Origin: Thermus scotoductus DSM 8553
GTDB taxonomy: Bacteria > Deinococcota > Deinococci > Deinococcales > Thermaceae
DNA length: 64,000 nucleotides
Assembly (NCBI RefSeq): GCF_000381045.1
Contig: NZ_KB905735.1
Location: 1-64,000, forward strand
Direction of reading: 5' to 3'
The notes beneath the pieces are model-generated. The model made no database searches. It was given only the letters and a program-made list of their open reading frames with translations, and was not told the origin of the DNA. The stretch's first letter is position 1. The number at the start of each line of letters is the position of its first letter. Of this stretch, positions 41,510 to 49,852 are shown piece by piece. The translations under genes and the position numbers were made by a program.

Positions 41510-42007
41510 TCAGGGCCGCCAGCCTGAGGGGCTTGCGGGATAAGGGGGATTGGCCCCGCGGGGAACCTCGAGGCGGAATAACCGCGATAGAAGGACCACG
41601 CCCCCGGTGGTTTGAGCCTGGGTAAGGGCCTGGTGCAGGAGTTGAGAAAGCTCCAGGAGGAAGCGGTCTTGCCGCTCCTTGGGCACAGGAAGGGCTCCAA
41701 AGGTGAAGCAAGCAGGGTTCACCGCTGGGCAGTGGGGTTCAAGCCTTAGCTTCCCCCCCAGGAAGTAAACCCGCCAGGCCCCGAGGTCCACCCGGTATCC
41801 CGCGCGCAGGTGGTCCTGGTACTGGCTGGAAAGCTTGCGCCAAAGCTCCTGGGCTTCCTTGCCCGAAGGGCCAAGGGTGTACCGCCATTCCCGGGCCCCC
41901 GCCTGGGTTAGGGTTTGGCTGCGGGTAAGCCGCCAGTCTTGGGCCAGGGCCCCAGGTAGGGCCAGGAGGGCCAGGATCGCCAGCCACCTGGATATCCGCG
42001 CGCCCAT
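41510..42007 (-). CDS. Exported hypothetical protein
   Basis: 165-aa protein from the ATG at 42007, with a clear signal peptide (ARISRWLAILALLALPGALAQ). The mature part has two Cys (HCPAVNPAC near residue 115), possibly a disulfide, and no family that I recognise. It is the last gene after the MoxR-MNT-HEPN-VWA group on the same strand, 81 nt after the previous gene, so it may be a separate unit. Confidence 0.6.
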   Translation of the reverse strand: MGARISRWLAILALLALPGALAQDWRLTRSQTLTQAGAREWRYTLGPSGKEAQELWRKLSSQYQDHLRAGYRVDLGAWRVYFLGGKLRLEPHCPAVNPACFTFGALPVPKERQDRFLLELSQLLHQALTQAQTTGGVVLLSRLFRLEVPRGANPPYPASPSGWRP

Positions 42008-42088
42008 GCCTTCATGGTGCCATGACAGGGGCAAAGGGCATGTGAGGAATGGGCCTGAATCTTGGAATAAAGAGGATGCCCTAGCCCC

Positions 42089-42355
42089 TCAAAGACTTCT
42101 CAGGATTTCCTCCCCCTCCTCCATGTAGGCATCCCAGGGAATCAACACGTACTCCTGGCCTGAACGGGCAGCGTAGTAGGAGAGGTCCAGGCGGAGGGGT
42201 TGGTGCACCTGCTTAAGCTCCTGCACCAGGGTGGGAGGGGGTTTTAGGTAAACACGAGGACGGAGCCTTTCCAGAAGAAGGCTCAAGCGGAAAACCCAGA
42301 GGGTTTTCCCGTTCCCCTTCCGGTGGGAGGCTCCCTGGCGCTTGAGGGGCTTCAT
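42089..42355 (-). CDS. Hypothetical protein in the MoxR-VWA operon
   Basis: 88-aa basic protein beginning MKPLKRQGASHRKGNGK, with LVQELKQVHQPLRLDLSYYA in the middle and an acidic end (MEEGEEILRSL). No family recognised. It starts 3 nt after the VWA gene, so co-translation is likely. Confidence 0.55.
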   Translation of the reverse strand: MKPLKRQGASHRKGNGKTLWVFRLSLLLERLRPRVYLKPPPTLVQELKQVHQPLRLDLSYYAARSGQEYVLIPWDAYMEEGEEILRSL

Positions 42356-42358
42356 GGC

Positions 42359-43582
42359 TCAGTTCCTTTGGACCTTCTTGTTCAGGAAGTCCAGGAGCAG
42401 GTACCGGCCGATGTTGCCGGGGTGGGTGAGGTAGGCCTTACCCCGGGTGATCTGGGAAAGCCTTTTCACGAAGGCCAGGAGCTCGGGTTCCCGGGCCAGC
42501 ATGAAGGTGTGGATGGGGATGCCTTCCTTACGGGCTAGGGTGGCTTCCTTTAGGGTTTCCGCCAGGATCAGGGGATCGAGGCCCCAGGCGTTTTTGTAGA
42601 TCTCCCCGCTGGGAAGGGTGATGGCCGAGGGCTTACCGTCGGTGATGAGGATGATCTGCCGCATCTCCCCGCCCATCTTTTTCAAGAGGGTCCTGGCCAG
42701 TTCCAGCCCCGCCTTGGTGTTGGTGTGGTAAGGGCCCACCTGGGCCAGGGGGAGCCGGGAAAGGGGGATCTCCTCGGCGGTGTCGTGGAAGAGGGCGAAG
42801 CGCACCCGGTCCCCGGGGTACTGGGTGCGGATCAGATGGGCCAAGGCCAAGGCCACCTTCTTGGCAGGGGTGAAGCGGTCCTCCCCGTAGAGGATCATGG
42901 AGTGGGAGCAGTCTAAGAGGACCACAGTGCTCATGCTGGCGGTGTACTCGGAGAGGTCGATGACCAAGTCCCCGTGGGAGAGTTCCGTAAGCCCCTTGGC
43001 CATGGCCTTTTTGAGGGTTTCCGGCACGTTGAGCTCCAAGGGGTCTCCCCACTCCCACTCCTTGGTTTCCCCTGTCTTCTCCACCCCTGGGGCGTGGTGG
43101 GGAGTGGGGTGGAGCCCAGGAGCGTTTCGGCCCAGAGCCCCGAGGAGCTCCCGCAGGCTTTTTAGGCCCAGGAAATCCGAGGCCTTTTCCGTGAGCTCAA
43201 AGCGGGCCTCACCTGCCTCGCCCTTGTACCCGCCTTGCGCGGGGTTGGTGGGATCCTCTCCGGGAAGGCGGATATACCCGGCTTCACGGAGCTTTTCCAT
43301 CAGGCGGGTAATGGCCTGATGGAGCCGGGTTTCCTCCTTGCGGTCGGCGAAGCGGGCTTCCCTAAGCCAGTCCTCCGGCACTAGCTCGTTTTTGAGGAGG
43401 GCCTCGAGGAGCGCATCGTAGAGATCCTCCAGGGTGGGCTGGCGCTCGGGGTCAGGGTCGTAGCGCTGGAAGGGATCGGAAAACCCGGAGTCCAGGAGGA
43501 AGTCCTCGAGGAGGCTCAGGATCTCCTCGGGGGAGAGGTCCTCGAGGCTTCCCTCGTAGCGGCTATAGCGGATGGCCTTCAT
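42359..43582 (-). CDS. VWA-domain protein, partner of MoxR ATPase
   Basis: 407-aa protein. The first 200 residues are charged and mostly helical ([21 protein letters not shown]). A von Willebrand A domain follows with MIDAS motif LLDCSHSM near residue 229, the Thr in NTKAGLEL, and the final ITDGKPSA near 317. MoxR ATPases and VWA proteins commonly act together as a metal-loading or assembly chaperone. The start overlaps the HEPN gene by 4 nt (ATGA). Confidence 0.85.
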   Translation of the reverse strand: MKAIRYSRYEGSLEDLSPEEILSLLEDFLLDSGFSDPFQRYDPDPERQPTLEDLYDALLEALLKNELVPEDWLREARFADRKEETRLHQAITRLMEKLREAGYIRLPGEDPTNPAQGGYKGEAGEARFELTEKASDFLGLKSLRELLGALGRNAPGLHPTPHHAPGVEKTGETKEWEWGDPLELNVPETLKKAMAKGLTELSHGDLVIDLSEYTASMSTVVLLDCSHSMILYGEDRFTPAKKVALALAHLIRTQYPGDRVRFALFHDTAEEIPLSRLPLAQVGPYHTNTKAGLELARTLLKKMGGEMRQIILITDGKPSAITLPSGEIYKNAWGLDPLILAETLKEATLARKEGIPIHTFMLAREPELLAFVKRLSQITRGKAYLTHPGNIGRYLLLDFLNKKVQRN

Positions 43583-43965
43583 CTTTGCAACCTTCCCAAG
43601 ACCTGTTCCATAAGCCTAGCGTATTCCGGAAGCCGCAGGAAGAGGGCCCGGGCCAGGCTTTCGTTATAGGTGTGGACCGTGAGGTTGCGGTCGTCCACCA
43701 TGCCTAAGGCCAAGCGGGCCTCTTCCTCTTCCAAAAGCCCCACCTCGCGGGCTAGGCGGATGACCCTTTTGGGGCTTGCTCCCTCCAGCCCCTCCACTTC
43801 CCGAAGGTAGGCTTGGAGAGCTTTCCAAAAGGCCTCGAAGGTGTACTCAAAGCGCTGGATGGCCGCGTCCCGCTCCACGGGGCTTGGGTCTTTGAGGAAG
43901 GCAAGCTCTGCTAGGGTGGCCAGGGCCTTTTCCGCCACCCGGATCCGCTCTAGAGCTCGGCCCAC
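43579..43965 (-). CDS. HEPN-like (HI0074/nucleotidyltransferase-associated) protein
   Basis: 128-aa helical protein of the HI0074/HEPN type. The Rx4-6H motif is visible as RNLTVHTYNE near residue 93, and FEYTFEAFWKALQAYLRE near 40 is typical. In HEPN-MNT modules the HEPN protein is usually an RNase toxin silenced by adenylylation or binding by the MNT partner. It overlaps the MNT gene by 16 nt and the VWA gene by 4 nt. Confidence 0.83.
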   Translation of the reverse strand: MGRALERIRVAEKALATLAELAFLKDPSPVERDAAIQRFEYTFEAFWKALQAYLREVEGLEGASPKRVIRLAREVGLLEEEEARLALGMVDDRNLTVHTYNESLARALFLRLPEYARLMEQVLGRLQR

Positions 43966-44252
43966 AGGATTCCCTCCCTAAGCACCCGCTCCCGGAAGGC
44001 GGGCTCGGCCTCGGTGAGGTCCACCAGGTCCACCCGCCGCACCACGGGGGCCTCCTCCAGGGCCTCCTTAAGGAGGGGCAGGAGGTCCCTAAGGGGCCTT
44101 TCCGAGAGGAGGGCGAGGTCCAGGTCGGAGGCCTGCCGCCCTTCCCCCCGGGCGAAGGAGCCGAAGAGGTAAAGCCGGGTTCCCGTGCCCTGGAGGTAGG
44201 GCCTTAGGGCGGTAAGGACAGCCTCTTTGTCCGACTCCAGGCTAGTTGCCAT
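43950..44252 (-). CDS. MNT-type nucleotidyltransferase (antitoxin-like)
   Basis: 100-aa minimal nucleotidyltransferase from the ATG at 44252. Active-site motif [19 protein letters not shown] near residues 31-49 has both catalytic Asp residues. A later VDLVDL supplies the third carboxylate. Pairs with the HEPN gene as an MNT-HEPN toxin-antitoxin-like module; transfer of AMP to HEPN tyrosines is known for such pairs. Its start overlaps the MoxR stop by 11 nt. Confidence 0.84.
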   Translation of the reverse strand: MATSLESDKEAVLTALRPYLQGTGTRLYLFGSFARGEGRQASDLDLALLSERPLRDLLPLLKEALEEAPVVRRVDLVDLTEAEPAFRERVLREGILWAEL

Positions 44253-45636
44253 AGCTCCTCGGGCGCTCTGCCGCCTGGTAGCTCGCCTCGCCCCGGGCAA
44301 GCTTCCTCCTCCCCACCAGCCCCTCCAGGACGAACTCCGCCGCCGAAAGGAGCACCTCGGGCTCCTGGCTTTCCGCCAGGGTCCTTGCCGCCTCCAGGAG
44401 GCCCGGCACCTCCTCCATGGCCTTTAGGGCTTCCTCCACGCTTCCCTCGGGCAGGGTGAGGAGGTTTCCCTCTTCAAAGTAGGCCACGATGGCATCGGTC
44501 CTCGGGCGGTAGCGGGGGAGGACCATGCCGAAGGCCCTTTGCACCAGGTCCCGGGCCACCTTTTCCGCCCCCTGGAGCTCCCCTTCGTACTCCAGCTCCA
44601 GCTTCCCGGTGATGGCGGGAAGCCCCGCATAGAGATCCAGGGGGCGGGCCACAGGCCGGGTGCCCTGAAGAAGGGCCCGCCTTTCGGCGCTGGCGGCCAC
44701 CACCTCCAGAAGGCTTATAGAAAGGCGCTGGGAGACGCCGGCCGTCTGGTCCACCCGGCGGTCCTCCCGGGCGGCGAAGGCCACGGCCTCCACGGAAAGG
44801 CGGATCCACTCGGGGAGCACCACCTCTTCCGGCACGTAGGCCTCCTGGGCACTGATCCTAAGGCCCTCCTCGAGGGTTTTGGGGTAATGGGTGCGGATCT
44901 CGCTGCCGATGCGGTCTTTGAGGGGGGTCACGATCCGTCCCCTGGCCGTGTAGTCCTGGGGATTGGCGGTGAACACCAGCCAGACATCCAGGGGCAGGCG
45001 GATGGGGTAGCCCCTGATCTGCACGTCTCCTTCCTCGAGGATGTTGAACAAGGCCACCTGCACCTTGGGGGCCAGGTCCGCCAGCTCGTTCACCGCAAAG
45101 ATGCCCCGGTTGGCCCGGGGAAGAAGGCCAAAGTGGATGCTTTCCAGGTCCGCCATCCCCGTTCCCTTGCGGGCTGCCTTGATGGGGTCCATGTCCCCCA
45201 GGAGGTCGGCCACCGTGGTGTCGGGGGTGGCGAGCTTTTCCACATAGCGCTCCTCCCGGGTTATCCAGACGATGGGAGCCTCGTCTTTGGCCTCCTCCAG
45301 AAGCCGCTTCCCTTCGGGCGAGATGGGCCATAGGGGGTTGTCCCTAAGCTCGGTGGCCAGGGCGGGGATCTCCTCGTCCAGAAGGTTAACCAAGCTGCGA
45401 AGGATGCGGCTTTTGGCCTGGCCCCGGGTGCCCAGGAGGATGAAGTTTTGCTTGGCCAGGATGGCCTGGACCAAGGCGGGGATGACGGTGTCCTCGTACC
45501 CGTGGATGCCTGGGAAAAGCCGCTCCCCTTTGCGGAGCTTTTCCTTGAGGTTTTCCCGGGCCTCGTCCTTGACGGTGCGCTTAAGCTTACCCAAGGGATA
45601 GGTGCGCCGGAGTTCGCCGAGGGTCTTGGCCTTCAC
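44242..45636 (-). CDS. MoxR/ChlI-like AAA+ ATPase
   Basis: 464-aa AAA+ protein with GTG start at 45636 and GGAGGGG upstream. Walker A GTRGQAKS near residue 69, Walker B region [12 protein letters not shown] near 178, and the sensor [20 protein letters not shown] near 230 resemble magnesium-chelatase subunit I and MoxR. The N-terminal 40 residues are basic. Forms a likely hexameric chaperone with the VWA protein encoded three genes later. A TAAACT -10-like box lies about 9 nt before the GTG. Confidence 0.85.
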   Translation of the reverse strand: MKAKTLGELRRTYPLGKLKRTVKDEARENLKEKLRKGERLFPGIHGYEDTVIPALVQAILAKQNFILLGTRGQAKSRILRSLVNLLDEEIPALATELRDNPLWPISPEGKRLLEEAKDEAPIVWITREERYVEKLATPDTTVADLLGDMDPIKAARKGTGMADLESIHFGLLPRANRGIFAVNELADLAPKVQVALFNILEEGDVQIRGYPIRLPLDVWLVFTANPQDYTARGRIVTPLKDRIGSEIRTHYPKTLEEGLRISAQEAYVPEEVVLPEWIRLSVEAVAFAAREDRRVDQTAGVSQRLSISLLEVVAASAERRALLQGTRPVARPLDLYAGLPAITGKLELEYEGELQGAEKVARDLVQRAFGMVLPRYRPRTDAIVAYFEEGNLLTLPEGSVEEALKAMEEVPGLLEAARTLAESQEPEVLLSAAEFVLEGLVGRRKLARGEASYQAAERPRSYGN

Positions 45637-45775
45637 CCCTCCAGTTTAGTCCGTGCGGCTTTGAAGGAGGGTATTCCCCCTTTCGAACGGGAGGAGGCCT
45701 GGGCTCGCCTGAGGGGCCTGGCATCCTTCCCCTCATAACCCTCGCCTAACGCCCTTCTCATCCCCTAGGGGTAAG

Positions 45776-46327
45776 GTGCCTCTCGTGGAGATCCATGGCA
45801 CTACCATCTTGGCCGTGCGCAAGGATGGGGTCACCGCCTTGGCCGGGGATGGCCAGGTTACCTTCGGCCAGACCGTTCTCAAGCGGGGGGCGGTGAAGGT
45901 GAGGCGCCTCGAGGTGGGGGAGGGCATCCTGGTGGGTTTTGCCGGTGGGGTGGCGGATGCCTTAAGTCTCCTCGAGCGCTTTGAGGAGAAGCTCAAGGAG
46001 GCCAGGGGCAACCTGCTCAAGGGGGCGGTGGAAACCGCCAAGCTCTGGCGCACCGACCGGGTGTTGCGTCACCTCCAGGCCATGATCATCGCCGCCGACC
46101 GGGAGGGGATGGTGCTCCTCTCCGGGAGCGGCGAGGTCATCACCCCGGAAGAACCTCTTTTGGCGGTGGGGTCTGGGGGTCCCTACGCCTTGGCGGCCGC
46201 CAAGGCCCTGTACCGGCACTCCAGCCTTTCCGCTCGGGAGATCGCCGAGGAGGCCCTTAGGATTGCGGCTGAGGTGGACCTTTACACCTCGGGCCAGGTT
46301 ACGGTCCTCACCCTGGGGGAAGCATGA
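45776..46327 (+). CDS. hslV: ATP-dependent protease subunit HslV
   Basis: 183-aa peptidase of the HslUV (ClpQY) proteasome-like protease. The GTG at 45776 is used. The catalytic Thr (first T of TTILAVRKDGV) is preceded by eight residues, so an N-terminal propeptide must be cleaved, as in some Bacillus and Thermotoga homologs. GDGQVTFGQTV and VGFAGGVADALSLLE are typical. Stop overlaps hslU by 4 nt. Confidence 0.94.
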   Translation: MPLVEIHGTTILAVRKDGVTALAGDGQVTFGQTVLKRGAVKVRRLEVGEGILVGFAGGVADALSLLERFEEKLKEARGNLLKGAVETAKLWRTDRVLRHLQAMIIAADREGMVLLSGSGEVITPEEPLLAVGSGGPYALAAAKALYRHSSLSAREIAEEALRIAAEVDLYTSGQVTVLTLGEA

Positions 46328-47574
46328 ACCTCACGCCTGCGGAGATCGTCCGGGAGCTTTCCAAGCACATCGTGGGACAGGAGGCGGCCAAGCGGGCGGT
46401 GGCCGTGGCCTTAAGAAACCGGTACCGCCGGAAGAAACTTCCGCCCGAGGTGGCCCGGGAGGTGACCCCCAAGAACATCCTCATGATCGGGCCCACAGGG
46501 GTGGGCAAGACGGAGATCGCCCGCCGCCTGGCCCGCCTGGCGGGGGCTCCTTTTGTCAAGGTGGAGGCCACCAAGTTCACCGAGGTAGGCTATGTGGGCC
46601 GGGATGTGGACGCCATCGTGCGGGACCTGGCCGAGGCCAGCTACCAGCTGGTGATGGAGGAAATGAAGAAGAAGGTGGAGGAAAGAGCCCTGGCCTTGGC
46701 CGAGGAGGAGCTGGCCACCCTTCTGCGCGCCTCCGTGACCGAGGTGCGCGCGGGGCGGCTGGATAGCCTCTCGGTGGAGGTGCAGGTGGAGGAGGAGATG
46801 AGCCTGCCCTTCATGGGCGTCCTCGGGGGTGAGGGCTTTGGCGGCATGGGGGAGATGCTTAAGGGCCTTCTTCCCAAGCGGCCGGTGCGCAAGCGCATGA
46901 CGGTGAAGGAAGCCCGGGAGGTCCTCAAAAACCAGCACGCCGAGCGCCTCATCGACAAGGAGGAGTTGAAGGAGGAGGCCAGGAGGCGGGCCCAGGAGGA
47001 CGGAATCGTCTTCATCGACGAGATCGACAAGGTGGCCCGCCGGGAGGGTACGGTGGGGCCGGATGTGTCCGGCGAGGGGGTCCAGCGGGACCTCCTGCCC
47101 ATCGTGGAGGGCACGGTGGTTTCCACCCGCATCGGTCCGGTCTCCACCGAGCACGTGCTCTTCATCGCTGCGGGAGCCTTCCATGTGGCTAAACCCTCGG
47201 ACCTGATCCCCGAGCTCCAGGGCCGGTTCCCCATCCGCGTGGAGCTTTCTCCCTTGGGCCCGGAGGAGTTTTACCGCATCCTGAAGGAGCCGGAAAACTC
47301 CCTGATCCGCCAGTACACGGAGCTTTTGAGGGCAGACGGCACGGAACTCGTCTTTCACGAGGACGCCCTGAAGGCCATTGCTGAAGCGGCCTACCGGGCC
47401 AATCAGGAGCTCGAGGACATCGGAGCCAGGAGGCTGGCCACGGTCTTGGAGCGGGTGCTGGAGGAGGTCAGCTTCCAGACGGACCTGGGCCGGGTGGAGA
47501 TCACCCGGGCCTATGTGGAGCAAAGGCTCGAGGCGGTTTTCGCCTCGCCCGACCTGACGCGGTTCGTGCTATAG
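46324..47574 (+). CDS. hslU: ATP-dependent protease ATPase subunit HslU
   Basis: 416-aa AAA+ unfoldase partner of HslV. LSKHIVGQEAAKRAVAVALRNRYRR near the start, Walker A GPTGVGKTE near residue 61, the pore motif in GYVGRDVD, an I-domain insertion at about 110-210, and Walker B FIDEIDKVARR near 238. Ends with DLTRFVL, the C-terminal tail that docks into HslV. Confidence 0.96.
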   Translation: MNLTPAEIVRELSKHIVGQEAAKRAVAVALRNRYRRKKLPPEVAREVTPKNILMIGPTGVGKTEIARRLARLAGAPFVKVEATKFTEVGYVGRDVDAIVRDLAEASYQLVMEEMKKKVEERALALAEEELATLLRASVTEVRAGRLDSLSVEVQVEEEMSLPFMGVLGGEGFGGMGEMLKGLLPKRPVRKRMTVKEAREVLKNQHAERLIDKEELKEEARRRAQEDGIVFIDEIDKVARREGTVGPDVSGEGVQRDLLPIVEGTVVSTRIGPVSTEHVLFIAAGAFHVAKPSDLIPELQGRFPIRVELSPLGPEEFYRILKEPENSLIRQYTELLRADGTELVFHEDALKAIAEAAYRANQELEDIGARRLATVLERVLEEVSFQTDLGRVEITRAYVEQRLEAVFASPDLTRFVL

Positions 47575-47583
47575 GAGGGAAAG

Positions 47584-48651
47584 ATGCGCTGGTTCCTTTT
47601 GGCATTAGGTTTGTTAGTGGTACCCGGCCTGGCCCAGACCCCGCCTCCGCCAACCAACCAGGTGGAAAAGCAGGATCCCTTGAAGCTGGGCGTGCAGCTT
47701 TACGCCCTGGGCCGGTACGAGGCGGCGCTGGAACTCTTTGAGCGCGCCTTGCGGGAAAGGCCTCAAGACCCCGATGTCCTGTACTGGTTGGCTCGGGCCC
47801 AGCTGAAAGTGGGGCTTTTGAACCCAGCTTTGGAAAACGCCAAGGGCCTGGTGGCCCGGAACCCCCGGTACATTGGGGGATACATGGTTCTTTCCGAGGC
47901 CTATGTGGCCCTCTATCGGGCCTCGGAGGACCGGGAAAAGGGAAAGGCTTATCTGGAGCAGGCTCTGACCGTGCTGCGGGATGCCGAGCGGGTGAATCCC
48001 CGCTACGCCCCCCTCTTTGCCCAGCGGGGCTTGGTCTACGCTTTTTTGGGCCAGGTGGACAAGGCGGAGGAGGCCTTTAAGAGGGCCCTTAGCCTGCAGG
48101 ATTCCGCAGAGGTGAGGGCGGCCTTGGCCGAGCTCTATCTGGCCGCGGGCCGGTTGGACGAGGCCCTAGAGCAGTACGCCAAGGCGGTGGGGCTTTCCCC
48201 CAAGGATGGAAGCTTGCGGGTGCGTTATGCCTCGGCCCTTATGGTGAAGGGGCGGGCCGAGGAGGCGGTGCGGGTTCTGGAGGAGGGGCACCGGCTCAAG
48301 CCCCTGGACGCGGAGGGCTGGTACACCCTGGGCCAGGCCTATTTCGTCCTGGGCCGCCATAAGGAGGCAGGGGTGGCCCTGGAGAATGCGGTGGCTTTGG
48401 CTCCCTTGCGCTTCCCCGCCGCTTACTACTACTTGGGCCAAGTCTACCTGGCTTTAGGGGATGCCCAGAAGGCCAAAAGCCGCCTTACGGTGGCGGTGCG
48501 CCTCGAGCCCAAGCGGGCCGAGTACCGATACCAGCTCTGCCTGGCCAACGAGAAGCTGGGGGACAAAGAGGGTGCCCGCTACCAGTGCAAGGAGGCTTTA
48601 AAGTTGAAGCCCGGCTACAGGGAAGCGGAGGAGGTGCTTAGGCGCCTGTAG
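47584..48651 (+). CDS. Exported tetratricopeptide-repeat protein
   Basis: 355-aa protein with signal peptide (residues 1-17, ending GLAQ) followed by a Pro-rich PPPP stretch. At least seven TPR units cover residues 30-350, seen as repeated GRYEAALELFERAL, GQVDKAEEAFKRAL and GRLDEALEQYAKAV patterns. It is probably a periplasmic scaffold. It follows hslU by 9 nt and is likely in the same operon. A terminator lies 31 nt downstream. Confidence 0.82.
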   Translation: MRWFLLALGLLVVPGLAQTPPPPTNQVEKQDPLKLGVQLYALGRYEAALELFERALRERPQDPDVLYWLARAQLKVGLLNPALENAKGLVARNPRYIGGYMVLSEAYVALYRASEDREKGKAYLEQALTVLRDAERVNPRYAPLFAQRGLVYAFLGQVDKAEEAFKRALSLQDSAEVRAALAELYLAAGRLDEALEQYAKAVGLSPKDGSLRVRYASALMVKGRAEEAVRVLEEGHRLKPLDAEGWYTLGQAYFVLGRHKEAGVALENAVALAPLRFPAAYYYLGQVYLALGDAQKAKSRLTVAVRLEPKRAEYRYQLCLANEKLGDKEGARYQCKEALKLKPGYREAEEVLRRL

Positions 48652-48681
48652 GGTATTGGGTGTGGAAAATGTAACGGGTGG

Positions 48682-48706
48682 ACTCCTGGCTTCCAGTGCC
48701 AGGAGT
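48682..48706 (+). terminator. Terminator after the hslV-hslU-TPR operon
   Basis: ACTCCTGGC and GCCAGGAGT form a perfect 9-bp stem with a 7-nt loop, followed by AACCTTTATT on the plus strand. Confidence 0.7.
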
Positions 48707-48846
48707 AACCTTTATTGGGGGAAAGAGGATATGGAGGTTTGAAGGAGGCTGCACCTACCCGGGGCTCCCGAGAGGGGGGTGGGGGTGCGGGATAGCGGTT
48801 GCGCTGCGGGGCTACGCTATGGTGAACCCAGGCCAGGCTTTCCCCC

Positions 48847-49206
48847 TTGCCGAAGATACCCCTGGATCCCGAACTTCCCCTGGAGCTCATGGCCCAACTG
48901 CACCAGCATGCGGTGCGCTACGCCTGGACCCGGGGCATACATGGAGCGGCCCTCTTTGACCTTTCCGGACAGCTTCTCTACCTCAACGAGGATATCGGCC
49001 GCCACAACGCCGTGGACCGCTTGGCAGGGTACATGCTCCTGGAGGGCGTACGGCCTCCCGTGCTCTTGGCGGTAACCGCAACAGCCCCTGCGGTGAGCCT
49101 GGCCCAACGCTACGGCCTGGCCCTGGCCGCCTATGTGCGCCCAACAGGCTACCGCCTCTACGCCCCAGGTGGTATGCCGGTGCCCGAGGGAGTCCTCAGG
49201 CCTTAG
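48847..49206 (+). pseudogene. fdhD: Remnant of formate dehydrogenase accessory sulfurtransferase FdhD
   Basis: 119 residues from a TTG match only the C-terminal half of FdhD. TRGIHGAALFDLSGQLLYLNEDIGRHNAVD is the signature around the catalytic site. The usual SGRxS...K segment that follows is missing, since LLEGVRPPVLLAV joins directly to TATAPAVSLAQRYGLALAAYVRP. The N-terminal half with the substrate-binding loop is absent upstream. A truncated protein could still be translated but is unlikely to work. Its end overlaps the tatA end by 11 nt. Confidence 0.78.
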
Positions 49207-49360
49207 GCTCTTCCTTCTTCTCCTCGCCTTCCTGGAGGCCCTTTTTGAACTCCTTGGCCGACTGGCCAATGCCCCGGGCCAGCTCGGGGAGCTTCTTGGC
49301 GCCGAAGAGGAGGAGGATGACGAGAAGGATGAGGAGGATTTCCACCGGACCTAATTGCAT
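49196..49360 (-). CDS. tatA: Twin-arginine translocase subunit TatA/E
   Basis: 54-aa single-helix subunit of the Tat export pore. The ATG at 49360 starts [33 protein letters not shown]. The longer upstream frame runs through the tRNA genes and is not coding. The FGxKKLPEL hinge and amphipathic helix are diagnostic. The window contains at least one probable Tat substrate, the binding protein of the liv operon. Confidence 0.94.
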   Translation of the reverse strand: MQLGPVEILLILLVILLLFGAKKLPELARGIGQSAKEFKKGLQEGEEKKEEPKA

Positions 49361-49366
49361 GGGGCC

Positions 49367-49408
49367 ATTGTAGCACGCCTTGACCCTCTTGAGGTCAAGT
49401 GTTATCGT
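49367..49408. promoter_or_regulatory. Divergent promoter region of tatA and tRNA-Pro with inverted repeat
   Basis: On the plus strand TTGACC (49380-49385) and TATCGT (49403-49408) have 17-nt spacing, leading into the tRNA operon. CTTGACC (49379-49385) and GGTCAAG (49393-49399) are an exact inverted repeat. The second arm gives a TTGACC on the minus strand upstream of a TACAAT near 49367-49372 that would serve tatA, although at a 20-nt spacing. Confidence 0.45.
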
Positions 49409-49432
49409 GGCCTCTGGGGTGGCCTTAGGCCC

Positions 49433-49509
49433 CGGGGCGTAGCGCAGGCCGGTAGCGCACCTGCTTTGGGAGCAGGGGGTCGCCCGTTCAAATCGGGCCG
49501 CCCCGACCA
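49433..49509 (+). tRNA. tRNA-Pro (anticodon TGG)
   Basis: Complete cloverleaf of 77 nt. Acceptor arms CGGGGCG and CGCCCCG pair fully and the encoded ACCA end is present. The anticodon stem CCTGC/GCAGG encloses TTTGGGA, so the anticodon is TGG. T-loop GTTCAAATC present. Confidence 0.97.
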
Positions 49510-49510
49510 C

Positions 49511-49586
49511 GCGGGAGTAGCTCAGTTGGTAGAGCATCGGCCTTCCAAGCCGAGGGTCGCGGGTTCGAGTCCCGTCTCCCGCTCCA
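49511..49586 (+). tRNA. tRNA-Gly (anticodon TCC)
   Basis: Complete cloverleaf of 76 nt. Acceptor GCGGGAG pairs with CTCCCGC and an encoded CCA end follows. The anticodon loop CTTCCAA gives anticodon TCC. T-loop GTTCGAGTC present. Separated from tRNA-Pro by one base, so probably one transcript. Confidence 0.97.
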
Positions 49587-49590
49587 GATG

Positions 49591-49614
49591 GCCGGGGTGA
49601 AGGTTCACCCCGGC
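49591..49614 (+). promoter_or_regulatory. Hairpin between tRNA-Gly and tRNA-Arg
   Basis: GCCGGGGTG and CACCCCGGC form a 9-bp stem with a six-base AAGGTT loop. It is followed only by TTCG, so it may be a processing signal or weak terminator. Confidence 0.45.
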
Positions 49615-49623
49615 TTCGCGTAT

Positions 49624-49699
49624 GGGCCCGTAGCTCAGGGGACAGAGCAGCCGCCTTCTAAGCGGTAGGTCGGGGGTTCGAATCCCTCCGGGCCCGCCA
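49624..49699 (+). tRNA. tRNA-Arg (anticodon TCT)
   Basis: Complete cloverleaf of 76 nt. Acceptor GGGCCCG pairs with CGGGCCC and an encoded CCA end follows. Anticodon loop CTTCTAA gives TCT, decoding AGA/AGG. T-loop GTTCGAATC present. Confidence 0.97.
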
Positions 49700-49721
49700 T
49701 TTCCAGGACGCAATGCTTTAC

Positions 49722-49747
49722 CCCCCGGTAGCATGGCCGGGGGTCTT
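49722..49747 (+). terminator. Terminator after the tRNA cluster
   Basis: CCCCCGG and CCGGGGG form a 7-bp stem with an 8-nt loop, followed by TCTTT. Confidence 0.65.
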
Positions 49748-49852
49748 TGGTACGGTTGAGGTACTGCTTTTGCCGGCGGTTCCCCTTGCCGAGGGGGCTG
49801 GGAAGCGGGCTCAGGCGTGGTATCCTCAAGGCCGGCCCTCGAGGCCCGATCC

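Noticed and set aside
45640-45738. Protein-like 32-residue stretch (LVRAALKEGIPPFEREEAW...) on the plus strand before hslV
   Set aside because: It looks coding in composition but has no start of its own outside the antisense of the MoxR gene and no recognisable family; too short to support.
49361-49537. Upstream extension of the tatA frame
   Set aside because: It runs through tRNA-Pro and part of tRNA-Gly and is not coding.
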